A DNA stretch of 61,759 nucleotides, from the NCBI GenBank assembly GCA_934338065.1, contig CAKRGX010000012.1:1-61759 (forward strand), written 5' to 3'. Under the pieces are notes generated by a model, which saw only the letters and a program-made list of their open reading frames with translations, did no database searches and had not been told where the DNA came from. The DNA comes from an uncultured Eubacterium sp. GTDB lineage: Bacteria > Bacillota > Clostridia > Lachnospirales > Lachnospiraceae. Each line of letters starts with the position of its first letter. Position 1 is the stretch's first letter. Position numbers and translations under genes: made by a program. Of this stretch, positions 8,766-15,988 are shown in pieces.

Positions 8766-9651
8766 TCAACTTCTCCCGGATCTCCGAAACAACCTCATCT
8801 ACTATAGGATCAATCTCAAAGTCACCTTCAAGACATTTTTTCACATAGGCAAGACGACTTCCATCCTGTTTTCCGAACATAGCATAAAAAAAACCTGACG
8901 GATCATAATAAGCACCAATCGGATAATGACAGTCACCGCCGATAACAGCAAGAAACTTTCTCTCCAGCGCTGCTGCCAGATCAACTTCCTCATCTGCCAG
9001 TACATTCAACTTTTCCAACAGCTCTTTTCTGTCTCTCCTAAGCTCAATAGCAAGAATTCCCTGTGTGGGCGCAGGGATCATTGTATCAAGCGGCAGGTAT
9101 TCTGTAATCTCAGCTTCCCGTTTCAGCCGCTTTATCCCTGCAGCAGCGACTACTATGCCATCCAGACCTTCTTCCGGATTACGAAGTTTTTTTATCCGGG
9201 TATCCACATTTCCACGAATATTCACAACCCTTACATCCGGACGTACTTTTTTCAACTGAAACGCTCTCCGCTTACTCCCCGTACCAATTACTGCACCATG
9301 CGGCAGATCTGCCAGACTCCCTGCCTCTCTAAGAATCAGAACATCTCTTGGATCTTCTCTGTCCCAGGATCTGGCAAACGTCAAACGGCTGTCAATCTCA
9401 CCCGGCATATCCTTCATCGAATGAACCGCCAGAGCAATCTCACCCGATAATAACTGTCTCTCAATCTCATCTGTAAAAATGCCCTTGGTTCCGATCAATT
9501 CTAATGCCTGAATTTGATCTTTATCGCCGGTGGTACGGATTACCTTAATTTCAAAAGTATCCTCTGAATAAACCGACTCCAATCTGCTTTTTACATACTC
9601 TGCCTGGGCCAGTGCAAGCTTTGACCCTCTTGTTCCTATTGCATAATGCAT
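8755..9651 (-). CDS. hemC: porphobilinogen deaminase (hydroxymethylbilane synthase)
   Basis: 298 residues. Begins YAIGTRGSKLALAQAEYV, typical of HemC; VHSMKDMP and RRAFQL substrate-binding arginines follow, and the dipyrromethane-cofactor cysteine lies in GGDCHYPIGAY. Polymerises four porphobilinogens. The ATG at 9651 has GAGG six bases upstream; the GTG at 9663 does not. It starts within a few bases of the upstream thioredoxin reductase stop and overlaps the cobA-hemD start, so it is translationally coupled. Confidence 0.96.
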   Translation of the reverse strand: MHYAIGTRGSKLALAQAEYVKSRLESVYSEDTFEIKVIRTTGDKDQIQALELIGTKGIFTDEIERQLLSGEIALAVHSMKDMPGEIDSRLTFARSWDREDPRDVLILREAGSLADLPHGAVIGTGSKRRAFQLKKVRPDVRVVNIRGNVDTRIKKLRNPEEGLDGIVVAAAGIKRLKREAEITEYLPLDTMIPAPTQGILAIELRRDRKELLEKLNVLADEEVDLAAALERKFLAVIGGDCHYPIGAYYDPSGFFYAMFGKQDGSRLAYVKKCLEGDFEIDPIVDEVVSEIREKLNEV

Positions 9652-9659
9652 ATCTGTCC

Positions 9660-10559
9660 TCACGTATCCTGTAATATTGAATGAATGGCATTTGCCCCAT
9701 CTGCTGCTGCCGTGATCACCTGTCTCAGTTCTTTACTCCGAACATCGCCTGCCACATAAAGCCCCTTACAGGATGTCCGTCCATCCTCCCCGGCACGCAC
9801 ATAACCAGCCTGGTCATACTCAACCAGATCCCCCAGAATAGCAGTCTCCGGAACCATTCCGACAGCAACAAAAACGCCATCCGCCATTAGCTCTGTTCCA
9901 TTGTCCAATACAAGTTTTTCAACCTGTTCCTCCCCTTCGATCGACGTAACATTCACGCCTGTCAAAATGGTTACATTTTCTTTTTGGCGAAGTTTCTCTA
10001 ATGTTGTATAAGAACCTCGAAACTGATCTCTTCTATGCAATAATGTAACATGTCTGGCAATATCAGTCAAATAAAGGGCGTCATCAAGCGCCGTATCTCC
10101 ACCGCCTATAACAGCCACAGACCGGTCACGAAAGAAATTTCCATCGCAGGTAGCACAGTAAGAAACACCTTTTCCCTGCAGACGGCTTTCTCCCTCCACA
10201 TCTAATGTCCTGTGGTGTGCCCCTGCACAATAAATGATGCTGGCTGCCTCAAAGACTTCTTCCTTCTTTCGGACTTTTACACCAACCCGGAAACCATTTT
10301 CAACCCGTTCAATCGAAAGTACCGTGGCATTTTTTATCTCTGCCCCTAAATAAAGCGCATGTTCTCTGAAATGCTCCCCCAATTCGTATCCATCTATATC
10401 ATAGTACCCGGGATAATTGTCCACTTTGCTGCTAAGTGCAATCTGTCCCGTTCCTTCATATTCTTTTTCTATCACTAATGCTTTTTTGCCTGCCCGCAAA
10501 GCATATATTGCCGCGGTCAAACCAGCTGGTCCACTGCCGATCACTATTATATCATACAT
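9660..10559 (-). CDS. trxB: thioredoxin reductase-like FAD/NAD(P)H oxidoreductase
   Basis: 299 residues. FAD-binding IGSGPAGLTAAIYALRAG at the N-terminus, redox-active CATC near residue 135 (SYCATCDGNFF), NAD(P)H-binding VIGGGDTALDDALYL, and C-terminal GLYVAGDVR. Probably reduces a thioredoxin such as the one at 13216-13533, though ferredoxin- or NADH-linked members exist. It lies between the CymR-like regulator and hemC in one leftward unit. Confidence 0.92.
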   Translation of the reverse strand: MYDIIVIGSGPAGLTAAIYALRAGKKALVIEKEYEGTGQIALSSKVDNYPGYYDIDGYELGEHFREHALYLGAEIKNATVLSIERVENGFRVGVKVRKKEEVFEAASIIYCAGAHHRTLDVEGESRLQGKGVSYCATCDGNFFRDRSVAVIGGGDTALDDALYLTDIARHVTLLHRRDQFRGSYTTLEKLRQKENVTILTGVNVTSIEGEEQVEKLVLDNGTELMADGVFVAVGMVPETAILGDLVEYDQAGYVRAGEDGRTSCKGLYVAGDVRSKELRQVITAAADGANAIHSILQDT

Positions 10560-10573
10560 TTCTCTCTGTCACC

Positions 10574-10987
10574 TCAAATACAATAATTTAAAACCATATC
10601 ATCTTCCCATTCTACCAGATCCTGAAGATAAATGCCATCTACCACATCTTCAATCGCATCTTCTAACTTTTCACATACTTTAACTGTCACATCTGCTTCT
10701 TCCTCATTCGCAGACTCCGTAAGAAACATATTACGCTCCATTTTTCTAAGTATCATACCAACGGTCATTTCTGACGGATCACCATTTAAAAGGTAGCCCC
10801 CATACGGTCCCCGGACAGAACGGACCAAACCCGCTGTATTTAATACACTGATACTCTGTTCTAAAAACTTTTCGGATATGTGACGTCTCTTGGCCACATC
10901 TTTCAGACAGATTGGTTCTCCGGTATTATATTTCGCCAGATCTACCATAAATAATATAGCACACCTTGACTTTGATGAGATCTTCAT
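10574..10987 (-). CDS. cymR: Rrf2 family regulator, CymR-like
   Basis: 137 residues. MKISSKSRCAILFMVDLA starts the winged helix and LVRSVRGPYGGYLL matches the recognition wing of CymR, the repressor of sulfur assimilation genes in Bacillus and Staphylococcus. It lacks the clustered Fe-S cysteines of the other Rrf2 protein at 4549. CymR in those hosts acts in complex with CysK, and cysK heads this same sulfur block. It probably binds the 17-bp palindromes before cysK, sbp and metY. The assignment is by motif and context only. Confidence 0.8.
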   Translation of the reverse strand: MKISSKSRCAILFMVDLAKYNTGEPICLKDVAKRRHISEKFLEQSISVLNTAGLVRSVRGPYGGYLLNGDPSEMTVGMILRKMERNMFLTESANEEEADVTVKVCEKLEDAIEDVVDGIYLQDLVEWEDDMVLNYCI

Positions 10988-11017
10988 ATTATCCTCCTTT
11001 CTGCAGACATTCTGCTA

Positions 11018-11638
11018 TTAAAATGACTTGTTATAATAAGCTATATAATCGCAAATATCTTTCTCACAAAGAAGTTTGCCGCTTTCATCTGCCTTTCGCA
11101 GCAGATCATAATACAGTTTTTTCCGAAGTGCCGGATCTGCTATCTCCTCTGAGACTCTCCCCCGGAACTTTCCCAGCACTTCCATATTTTTTTCATAATA
11201 CGGTGGAATACTCTGTTCTATTTTCTCCTTTAAAAATGCTGCCCCTGCGGGGGAATTACCTCCGGTTGAAATGCCCACTACAAGATCGTCCTTTTTGATG
11301 ATAGCAGGAAAAATAAAAGAACACGCATCTTTAATATCTACTGCATTAACAAGTATCTGTCTTTCCTCACACTGACTTGCTATCTTACGGTTTATGTCTT
11401 CTTGATCCGTAGCAGCAATCACCAGAAATCTGCCAAAGATATCCTCTGTCTGATACTCTTTTTCTATAATCCGTATATCCTGCATTGCCCGGATTTCATC
11501 ACAGATGCCAATTGAAACTACCGTAACATGAGCCCCAAACCGGAGCAGGTCTGACACCTTCCGGCAGGCAATACGGCCGCCCCCCACAACTAAGCAATCC
11601 TTGTCTTTCATATCTATCATAAATGGAAAATAAGCCAT
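11018..11638 (-). CDS. sirC: precorrin-2 dehydrogenase / sirohydrochlorin ferrochelatase (SirC/Met8-type)
   Basis: 206 residues. Begins MAYFPFMIDMKDKDCLVVGG; the NAD-binding GGGRIACRKVSDLLRFGA and STGGNSPAGAAFL blocks match the N-terminal part of CysG and Met8. Oxidises precorrin-2 to sirohydrochlorin and may insert iron to give siroheme for the sulfite reductase at 13806. Start chosen at 11638, where GGAGG sits 5 bases upstream. A terminator-like hairpin lies 11 bases upstream of the ATG. Confidence 0.92.
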   Translation of the reverse strand: MAYFPFMIDMKDKDCLVVGGGRIACRKVSDLLRFGAHVTVVSIGICDEIRAMQDIRIIEKEYQTEDIFGRFLVIAATDQEDINRKIASQCEERQILVNAVDIKDACSFIFPAIIKKDDLVVGISTGGNSPAGAAFLKEKIEQSIPPYYEKNMEVLGKFRGRVSEEIADPALRKKLYYDLLRKADESGKLLCEKDICDYIAYYNKSF

Positions 11639-11648
11639 ATCATCCTCC

Positions 11649-11677
11649 GAAAAAAGGCTGTGACAACTGCCACAGCC
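11649..11677 (-). terminator. terminator or attenuator between the JAMM protease gene and sirC
   Basis: On the minus strand GGCTGTG (11677-11671) pairs with CACAGCC (11662-11656), followed by six T. It ends the metY-to-JAMM transcript or attenuates entry into the sirC-hem genes. A weak promoter candidate (TTGACG, 17 bases, TATCAA) overlaps the end of the upstream gene. Confidence 0.75.
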
Positions 11678-11696
11678 CAAATTTGATATTAGTTAC

Positions 11697-12149
11697 TCAT
11701 AAGATCGTCAACTCGTGAACCGTAACATCTTTCTCCTGATCAATGTGAAACCCTCTGAGAATCGGTTCGCCCGGTTCCATCAAAGAAAGTATCATATAGA
11801 TAGCACTCGTATCATATGCTAACTTTTTATCCTCCTCAGATGGTCTTGATGGAGATTCCGGGTGGGAATGAAAATTCCCTAACATCGTCAGATTATTTGC
11901 TCTGGCATCTTTCACTGCTGCTAATTGTTCCTTAGGATCCATCGTAAAGTGTTCGTTCGAATGATCCATATTGGTTAATAAATATACTTTTTCGATGCTG
12001 TTATAATTTTCTTCCTTGTGTCCGGCGATCAACCCACAGGATTCTTCAGGAAGACCTTCCTTACAGTGCTTCAATATCAACTCATAATCTTCTTTTTTTA
12101 TCGTAATCGTCTCTCCGGTTTCCGGATATGGAACAATAACCGCTGCCAC
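11697..12149 (-). CDS. hcyD: JAMM/Mov34-type metalloprotease, HcyD/Mec-like
   Basis: 150 residues. The zinc motif is complete: a glutamate in PEESCGLIAG near residue 37, then HSHPESPSRPSEED, which fits H-x-H-x10-D. Relatives (Mec in Mycobacterium, HcyD in Wolinella) trim the C-terminus of a ubiquitin-like sulfur carrier and release the amino acid built on it. Here it follows the carrier gene and its activating enzyme, and the carrier has residues beyond Gly-Gly that need removal. Last gene before a terminator. Confidence 0.88.
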   Translation of the reverse strand: MAAVIVPYPETGETITIKKEDYELILKHCKEGLPEESCGLIAGHKEENYNSIEKVYLLTNMDHSNEHFTMDPKEQLAAVKDARANNLTMLGNFHSHPESPSRPSEEDKKLAYDTSAIYMILSLMEPGEPILRGFHIDQEKDVTVHELTIL

Positions 12150-12162
12150 TTCATTTCCCCCC

Positions 12163-12969
12163 TTAATGCTTCATGTCGCACTCAGCCTGTTCATAATCAA
12201 TCAATTCCGTAATCGTTCTGTTCTCTGAGCAGATTGCGCAATTGCAATCTCTTGGAACTTTAATCGTTCTAAAATTCATCTTAAGTGCATCATAAGTCAA
12301 AAGTCTTCCCGTCAGCAGATCCCCCTGACCAATAATATACTTAATCGCTTCCATTGCCTGCAAACATCCAATGACACCTGCCATTGCCCCGATCACGCCG
12401 GCCTGTTTACAAGTTGGTACTGCATCCTTTGGAGGCGGATCCTTGAATACGCATCGATAGCATGGTCCTTCTCCCGGAACATAGGTCATAAGCTGTCCCT
12501 GAAAACGGATGATCCCCGCATGGCTGAATGGTTTACCCGCCATAACACAGGCATCATTGATCAGAAACTTAGCAGGAAAATTATCTGTTCCATCCAAAAT
12601 AAAATCATACTCATCCACCAATTCTTTTATATTGGTCGAATCAACAAACATACGGTATGTTTTAACCGTAACATCCGGATTGATTGCTTCCATAGATTCT
12701 TTCGCAGATTTTACTTTGGCTTTTCCAAGATCATTTGTAGAATGAATGATCTGACGCTGAAGATTGGAAAGATCTACTTCATCCGCATCTACGATTCCAA
12801 TCGTACCAACACCTGCTGCCGCAAGATACAAAGCAGCCGGTGCTCCCAGTCCTCCTGCACCAATAATCAGAACCTTCGCATTGAGCAGCTTCTTCTGTCC
12901 CTTCACGCCAACCTCTTTCAAGATGATATGCCGGGAGTACCGCTCTAATTGTTCGTTTGTAAATGCCAT
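12163..12969 (-). CDS. hcyF: ThiF/MoeB family adenylyltransferase, HcyF-like
   Basis: 268 residues. Begins with the family hallmark ERYSRHIILKEVGVKGQ, then nucleotide-binding IIGAGGLGAPAALYLAAAGV, DADEVDLSNLQRQI and DGTDNFPAKFLIND. Zinc-binding pairs CYRC and CAIC are present near residues 173 and 248. Adenylates the C-terminal glycine of a ubiquitin-like carrier using ATP, preparing it to receive sulfide. Its start codon overlaps the carrier stop as TAATG, so the two are made together. MoeB or ThiF roles are less likely because no molybdopterin or thiazole genes lie nearby. Confidence 0.9.
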   Translation of the reverse strand: MAFTNEQLERYSRHIILKEVGVKGQKKLLNAKVLIIGAGGLGAPAALYLAAAGVGTIGIVDADEVDLSNLQRQIIHSTNDLGKAKVKSAKESMEAINPDVTVKTYRMFVDSTNIKELVDEYDFILDGTDNFPAKFLINDACVMAGKPFSHAGIIRFQGQLMTYVPGEGPCYRCVFKDPPPKDAVPTCKQAGVIGAMAGVIGCLQAMEAIKYIIGQGDLLTGRLLTYDALKMNFRTIKVPRDCNCAICSENRTITELIDYEQAECDMKH

Positions 12970-13178
12970 TATCTAGCACCTCCTCCCATGAAATACAAAA
13001 ATTCTACTTCGTCGGATTCTTTTAATGCTGTCGTTGGAAACGCTTCACGGTCAACAAACTCATCATTTACCGTTACCGTTACATATTCCGGGTTGTCCAC
13101 ATTTTCTTTCTCGATCAATTCTGTGATTGTAATTCCCTCTGCATATTCCTTCTTTTCTCCTGCGATACTAATTATCAT
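12969..13178 (-). CDS. hcyS: ThiS/MoaD-like sulfur carrier protein with C-terminal GGGAR, HcyS-like
   Basis: 69 residues with a beta-grasp pattern (MIISIAGEKKEYAEGITITE, then VTVTVNDEFVDREAF). The chain ends FMGGGAR: the usual Gly-Gly terminus is followed by Ala-Arg (or Gly-Ala-Arg). ThiS itself ends in Gly-Gly, so a C-terminal extension implies trimming, as for HcyS-Ala of Wolinella. The JAMM protease two genes downstream is the obvious partner. The GGAGGAGG that encodes the glycines is also the ribosome binding site for the next gene. Confidence 0.88.
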   Translation of the reverse strand: MIISIAGEKKEYAEGITITELIEKENVDNPEYVTVTVNDEFVDREAFPTTALKESDEVEFLYFMGGGAR

Positions 13179-13215
13179 TTCCTGTTACCTCCCCAATCTT
13201 ATTTTCATTGCATTT

Positions 13216-13533
13216 TTACAAATAATCTTCAATCAGTCCATCTATTTCATCATAGGACGCTGCACCGGTATTTCGCAAAACTTCCTTCCCTTCTTTGAAA
13301 AAAACTAAGGTTGGAACCGATGCAACCGCATACTGTTTTGCAAGTGCTTCGTCATAATTTACATTCACCTTGTATACAAGAAGTTTTCCCTCATTATCTT
13401 CTTCCATATCTCCTAACGGACCATTTAGCTTCTTGCATGGAATACATGTGTCAGAATAAAAATCCACAAGTACTGGCAGCTTTGCATCCAGAACAAGTTC
13501 GTTAAATTGCTCCTCTTTTATTCTCTGTGCCAT
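13216..13533 (-). CDS. trxA: thioredoxin family protein (CIPC active site)
   Basis: 105 residues, thioredoxin fold with LVDFYSDTCIPCKKLNG near residue 27-43 and the cis-proline block SVPTLVFFKEG. The active site is CIPC rather than the standard CGPC, which hints at a specialised partner. Start at 13533 chosen for GGAAGGGAG upstream. It lies between tusA and the carrier gene, so it may reduce sulfur-relay or sulfite-reductase intermediates (inference). Confidence 0.92.
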   Translation of the reverse strand: MAQRIKEEQFNELVLDAKLPVLVDFYSDTCIPCKKLNGPLGDMEEDNEGKLLVYKVNVNYDEALAKQYAVASVPTLVFFKEGKEVLRNTGAASYDEIDGLIEDYL

Positions 13534-13567
13534 AGTTTTCTCCCTTCCACAGATGTAACTTATCACA

Positions 13568-13813
13568 TTAATCTTCTATTTTTTTCACGATCAATGTATA
13601 GGTGCCATCCTCATTATCGTCAAGTTTTAGTATCTGATGTCCCTCTTCTTTAATGCTTCTAGGCACATTCTGCACAGGCTCTCCATCATTCATTCGGACA
13701 GCAAGAATCTGTCCATCGTCCAGTTCTTCCAAAGCCACTTTTGCCTTAACAAATGTTACCGGGCAGACAACATCCGTAATGTCCACCGTATCATCAATTT
13801 TAATATCAGCCAT
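13568..13813 (-). CDS. tusA: TusA-family sulfur relay protein
   Basis: 81 residues. The family core VVCPVTFVKAKVALEEL is present, with the sulfur-binding Cys-Pro near residue 17, followed by the GxxL-type strand pattern DDGQILAV. These proteins carry sulfur as a persulfide. The start codon lies inside the end of the sulfite reductase gene (SD GGAGG 6 bases before the second of two ATGs), so the pair is coupled. It may pass reduced sulfur from the reductase to the carrier protein; that step is inferred. Confidence 0.9.
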   Translation of the reverse strand: MADIKIDDTVDITDVVCPVTFVKAKVALEELDDGQILAVRMNDGEPVQNVPRSIKEEGHQILKLDDNEDGTYTLIVKKIED

Positions 13814-14666
13814 CATATGCCTCCTTCAATACTTTTTCTAATTCGTCCCTTCCTACACGATCCAATGTAAACTTAAACCTCTCGCCTGCATTGGCATGAT
13901 TCTCAAAGAACCGGATCGCAGCATCGGTCACCCGGAATAACTGCTCCTCCGACTTAATAAGCGGAAGTGGTGTGTATCCTGCCTGAATCGAGTTACCAAA
14001 TGTTCCACCAAAGGATACCTCGTAAGCACTCTCTGCATCCCAGGCGTCAGTCGGACAGCTCTTAACACAGCGGCCACAGGAGTTACACTTATCATAATCA
14101 ACTGCCACCTCATTATCTTCAATGGTGATCGCTTCCTCACGACATACCTTTACACAAAGTCCGCATTGAATACAGGCCTCTTTCTTCCACTTCACATCCA
14201 TAGCGCCTTTGATTCCTACATCGTTCTCCTCAGCCTTTAAACAATTGTTCCGGCATCCTGTCACACCAAACTTGAACTTATGCGGCAGTTCCCGTCCAAA
14301 ATATCTCTCATCTAGCTTTTTCGCAATATCATAAGAATCAATATTTCCACTTGGGCAGATCTGATTGCCCTGACAGGCTGTTACCGTACGGACTCTCGGT
14401 CCACAGACACCAGGACGGCAGCCTCCTTCCGCAAGGGCTTCTTTCACCGCATCAATATCATCCAGCTTGATGAATGGTATCTCGACCCCCTGACGTGAAG
14501 TCAGATGAACATGTCCATCTCCATACTTCTCTGCCACTTCTGCAATCTTGGCAAGATTTTCTGAAGTAAGTGTTCCACCAACAACTGCCAGCCTCAATGA
14601 AAAATTGTTCTTCTGTTTCTGTCTCATAAATCCACCCTTTTTCAGGGTTGCATAATCTACTGCCAT
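13806..14666 (-). CDS. small siroheme sulfite (nitrite) reductase with two 4Fe-4S ferredoxin motifs
   Basis: 286 residues. The siroheme/4Fe-4S site is C-x5-C (CQGNQIC) and C-x3-C (CRNNC). Between residues about 165 and 210 a ferredoxin domain holds CIQCGLCVKVC and CNSCGRCVKSC. The compact single-chain plan resembles the anaerobic AsrC-type and small assimilatory reductases rather than the 570-residue CysI. Reduces sulfite to sulfide. It starts 8 bases after an SD that lies in the metY end, and precedes tusA with overlap. Siroheme genes lie 3-8 kb downstream in the same direction. Confidence 0.9.
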   Translation of the reverse strand: MAVDYATLKKGGFMRQKQKNNFSLRLAVVGGTLTSENLAKIAEVAEKYGDGHVHLTSRQGVEIPFIKLDDIDAVKEALAEGGCRPGVCGPRVRTVTACQGNQICPSGNIDSYDIAKKLDERYFGRELPHKFKFGVTGCRNNCLKAEENDVGIKGAMDVKWKKEACIQCGLCVKVCREEAITIEDNEVAVDYDKCNSCGRCVKSCPTDAWDAESAYEVSFGGTFGNSIQAGYTPLPLIKSEEQLFRVTDAAIRFFENHANAGERFKFTLDRVGRDELEKVLKEAYDG

Positions 14667-14669
14667 ATC

Positions 14670-15914
14670 TTAGTCCTCCACGCTTTTGATTGCTTGTTTA
14701 AAATCTTGTTTCAGATCCTCAATGTCTTCAATCCCGACACTAATACGAATCAAATCCTCATAAACTCCGGATTGCTGTTTTTCGATATCCGACAAATGTG
14801 TTGCTATCGTAGATTCCGGATGAATCACTAATGTCTTGGTATCACCAATATTGGCTAGTATATACGGAATCTTAAGTGCGTCAATAATCTTATACGCCTT
14901 TTCTTTTGATCCAACACGTACGGTAACAATTGCTCCATATCCACGCTGAAACAACTTGTCTGCAAGTGTATAATATTTGCTGCTTTCCAGTCCCGGATAA
15001 TTGACTTCGAGTCCCATATCGCTCTCTAAAAACCTCGCAAGCTCTAACGCATTGCTGCACTCACGATCCATACGGAGACCTAACGTCTCCAAACCTAACG
15101 TATTGTAAAAAGCATTTTGTGGAGCCAGGCATCCACCGCTGTTCCGGAATAAGCCATTTCTTAATTTGACTATGTAAGACATCGCTCCAAACTTTTTATA
15201 AGGCAGAAGTCCCGGGTATTTTTCATAATCCCACTTGAACTTACCACTCCAGGTAAGGATCCCACTTATCGAATTGCTATGTCCGTTCATATACTTTGAC
15301 GATGAGTTCACAACAATATCGGCACCCAGACTGATCGGTTTGACCAGATATGGCGTAGCAACTGTATTGTCAATGATCAGCGGTATGTTATGTGCGTGAG
15401 CAATCTCTGCTACCGCCTCAATATCCGTAACATCTAACTTAGGATTGCCTATCGTTTCAGCAAAAATAAGTTTTGTTTTGTCTGTGATCAGCGCCTCATA
15501 GTTGGACGGATCATTATCTAAAACATATTTTGTTGTAATGCCAAGCCCCTCAAAATCATCAAATAATTCAACAGTTCCACCGTATAACCCGGCAGCGGCA
15601 ACAATCTCATCCCCCGTCTGCAGGATATTCATCATCGCATTAAAAAGTGCTGCCATTCCGGAAGAACATGCCACAGAAGACAAGCCTCCCTCTAACTGAT
15701 TCACTCTTTTCTCAAATGCTTCGACGGTCGGATTATTAATTCTTGTATAAGAAAACCCCATCGCCTTATTATTAAATATCTTTTCCAATGTCTCAGCATC
15801 CGGCTGTCTGAACGCACTGCTCTGATAGATTGGAACAGTCGTAGTTCCATATGGATTTTCATCATCGATTCCATGCAACAATGTTGTATTAAAACCATAT
15901 TGTTTCCCTGTCAT
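14670..15914 (-). CDS. metY: O-acetylhomoserine sulfhydrylase (PLP enzyme)
   Basis: 414 residues of the Cys/Met metabolism PLP family. The catalytic lysine lies in VNSSSKYMNGHSN, the PLP phosphate and stacking regions in ACSSGMAALFNAM and GGTVELFDDF, and YGTTTVPIYQSSAF opens the fold. Makes homocysteine from O-acetylhomoserine and a sulfide donor. As first gene ahead of the reductase, TusA, carrier, activator and protease, it most likely takes sulfur from the carrier thiocarboxylate as in Wolinella. Start at 15914 has AGAGGT upstream. Confidence 0.95.
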   Translation of the reverse strand: MTGKQYGFNTTLLHGIDDENPYGTTTVPIYQSSAFRQPDAETLEKIFNNKAMGFSYTRINNPTVEAFEKRVNQLEGGLSSVACSSGMAALFNAMMNILQTGDEIVAAAGLYGGTVELFDDFEGLGITTKYVLDNDPSNYEALITDKTKLIFAETIGNPKLDVTDIEAVAEIAHAHNIPLIIDNTVATPYLVKPISLGADIVVNSSSKYMNGHSNSISGILTWSGKFKWDYEKYPGLLPYKKFGAMSYIVKLRNGLFRNSGGCLAPQNAFYNTLGLETLGLRMDRECSNALELARFLESDMGLEVNYPGLESSKYYTLADKLFQRGYGAIVTVRVGSKEKAYKIIDALKIPYILANIGDTKTLVIHPESTIATHLSDIEKQQSGVYEDLIRISVGIEDIEDLKQDFKQAIKSVED

Positions 15915-15945
15915 ATCTCTACCTCTGTTTTTATTGGATGAAACC

Positions 15946-15978
15946 ATCATACCACATTTATCCTACCAAGTCAATAGG
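15946..15978 (-). promoter_or_regulatory. metY promoter overlapped by a 17-bp palindromic operator
   Basis: On the minus strand TTGACT (15974-15969), 17 bases, TATGAT (15951-15946). The palindrome CCTATTGACTTGGTAGG covers 15978-15962 and contains the -35 box, so a bound repressor would block polymerase. The same element precedes sbp and cysK. Confidence 0.75.
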
Positions 15979-15988
15979 TTTTATAGGA

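Noticed and set aside
8926..9450. 174-codon open frame on the plus strand opposite hemC
   Set aside because: Shadow of hemC; no family pattern and no start signal.
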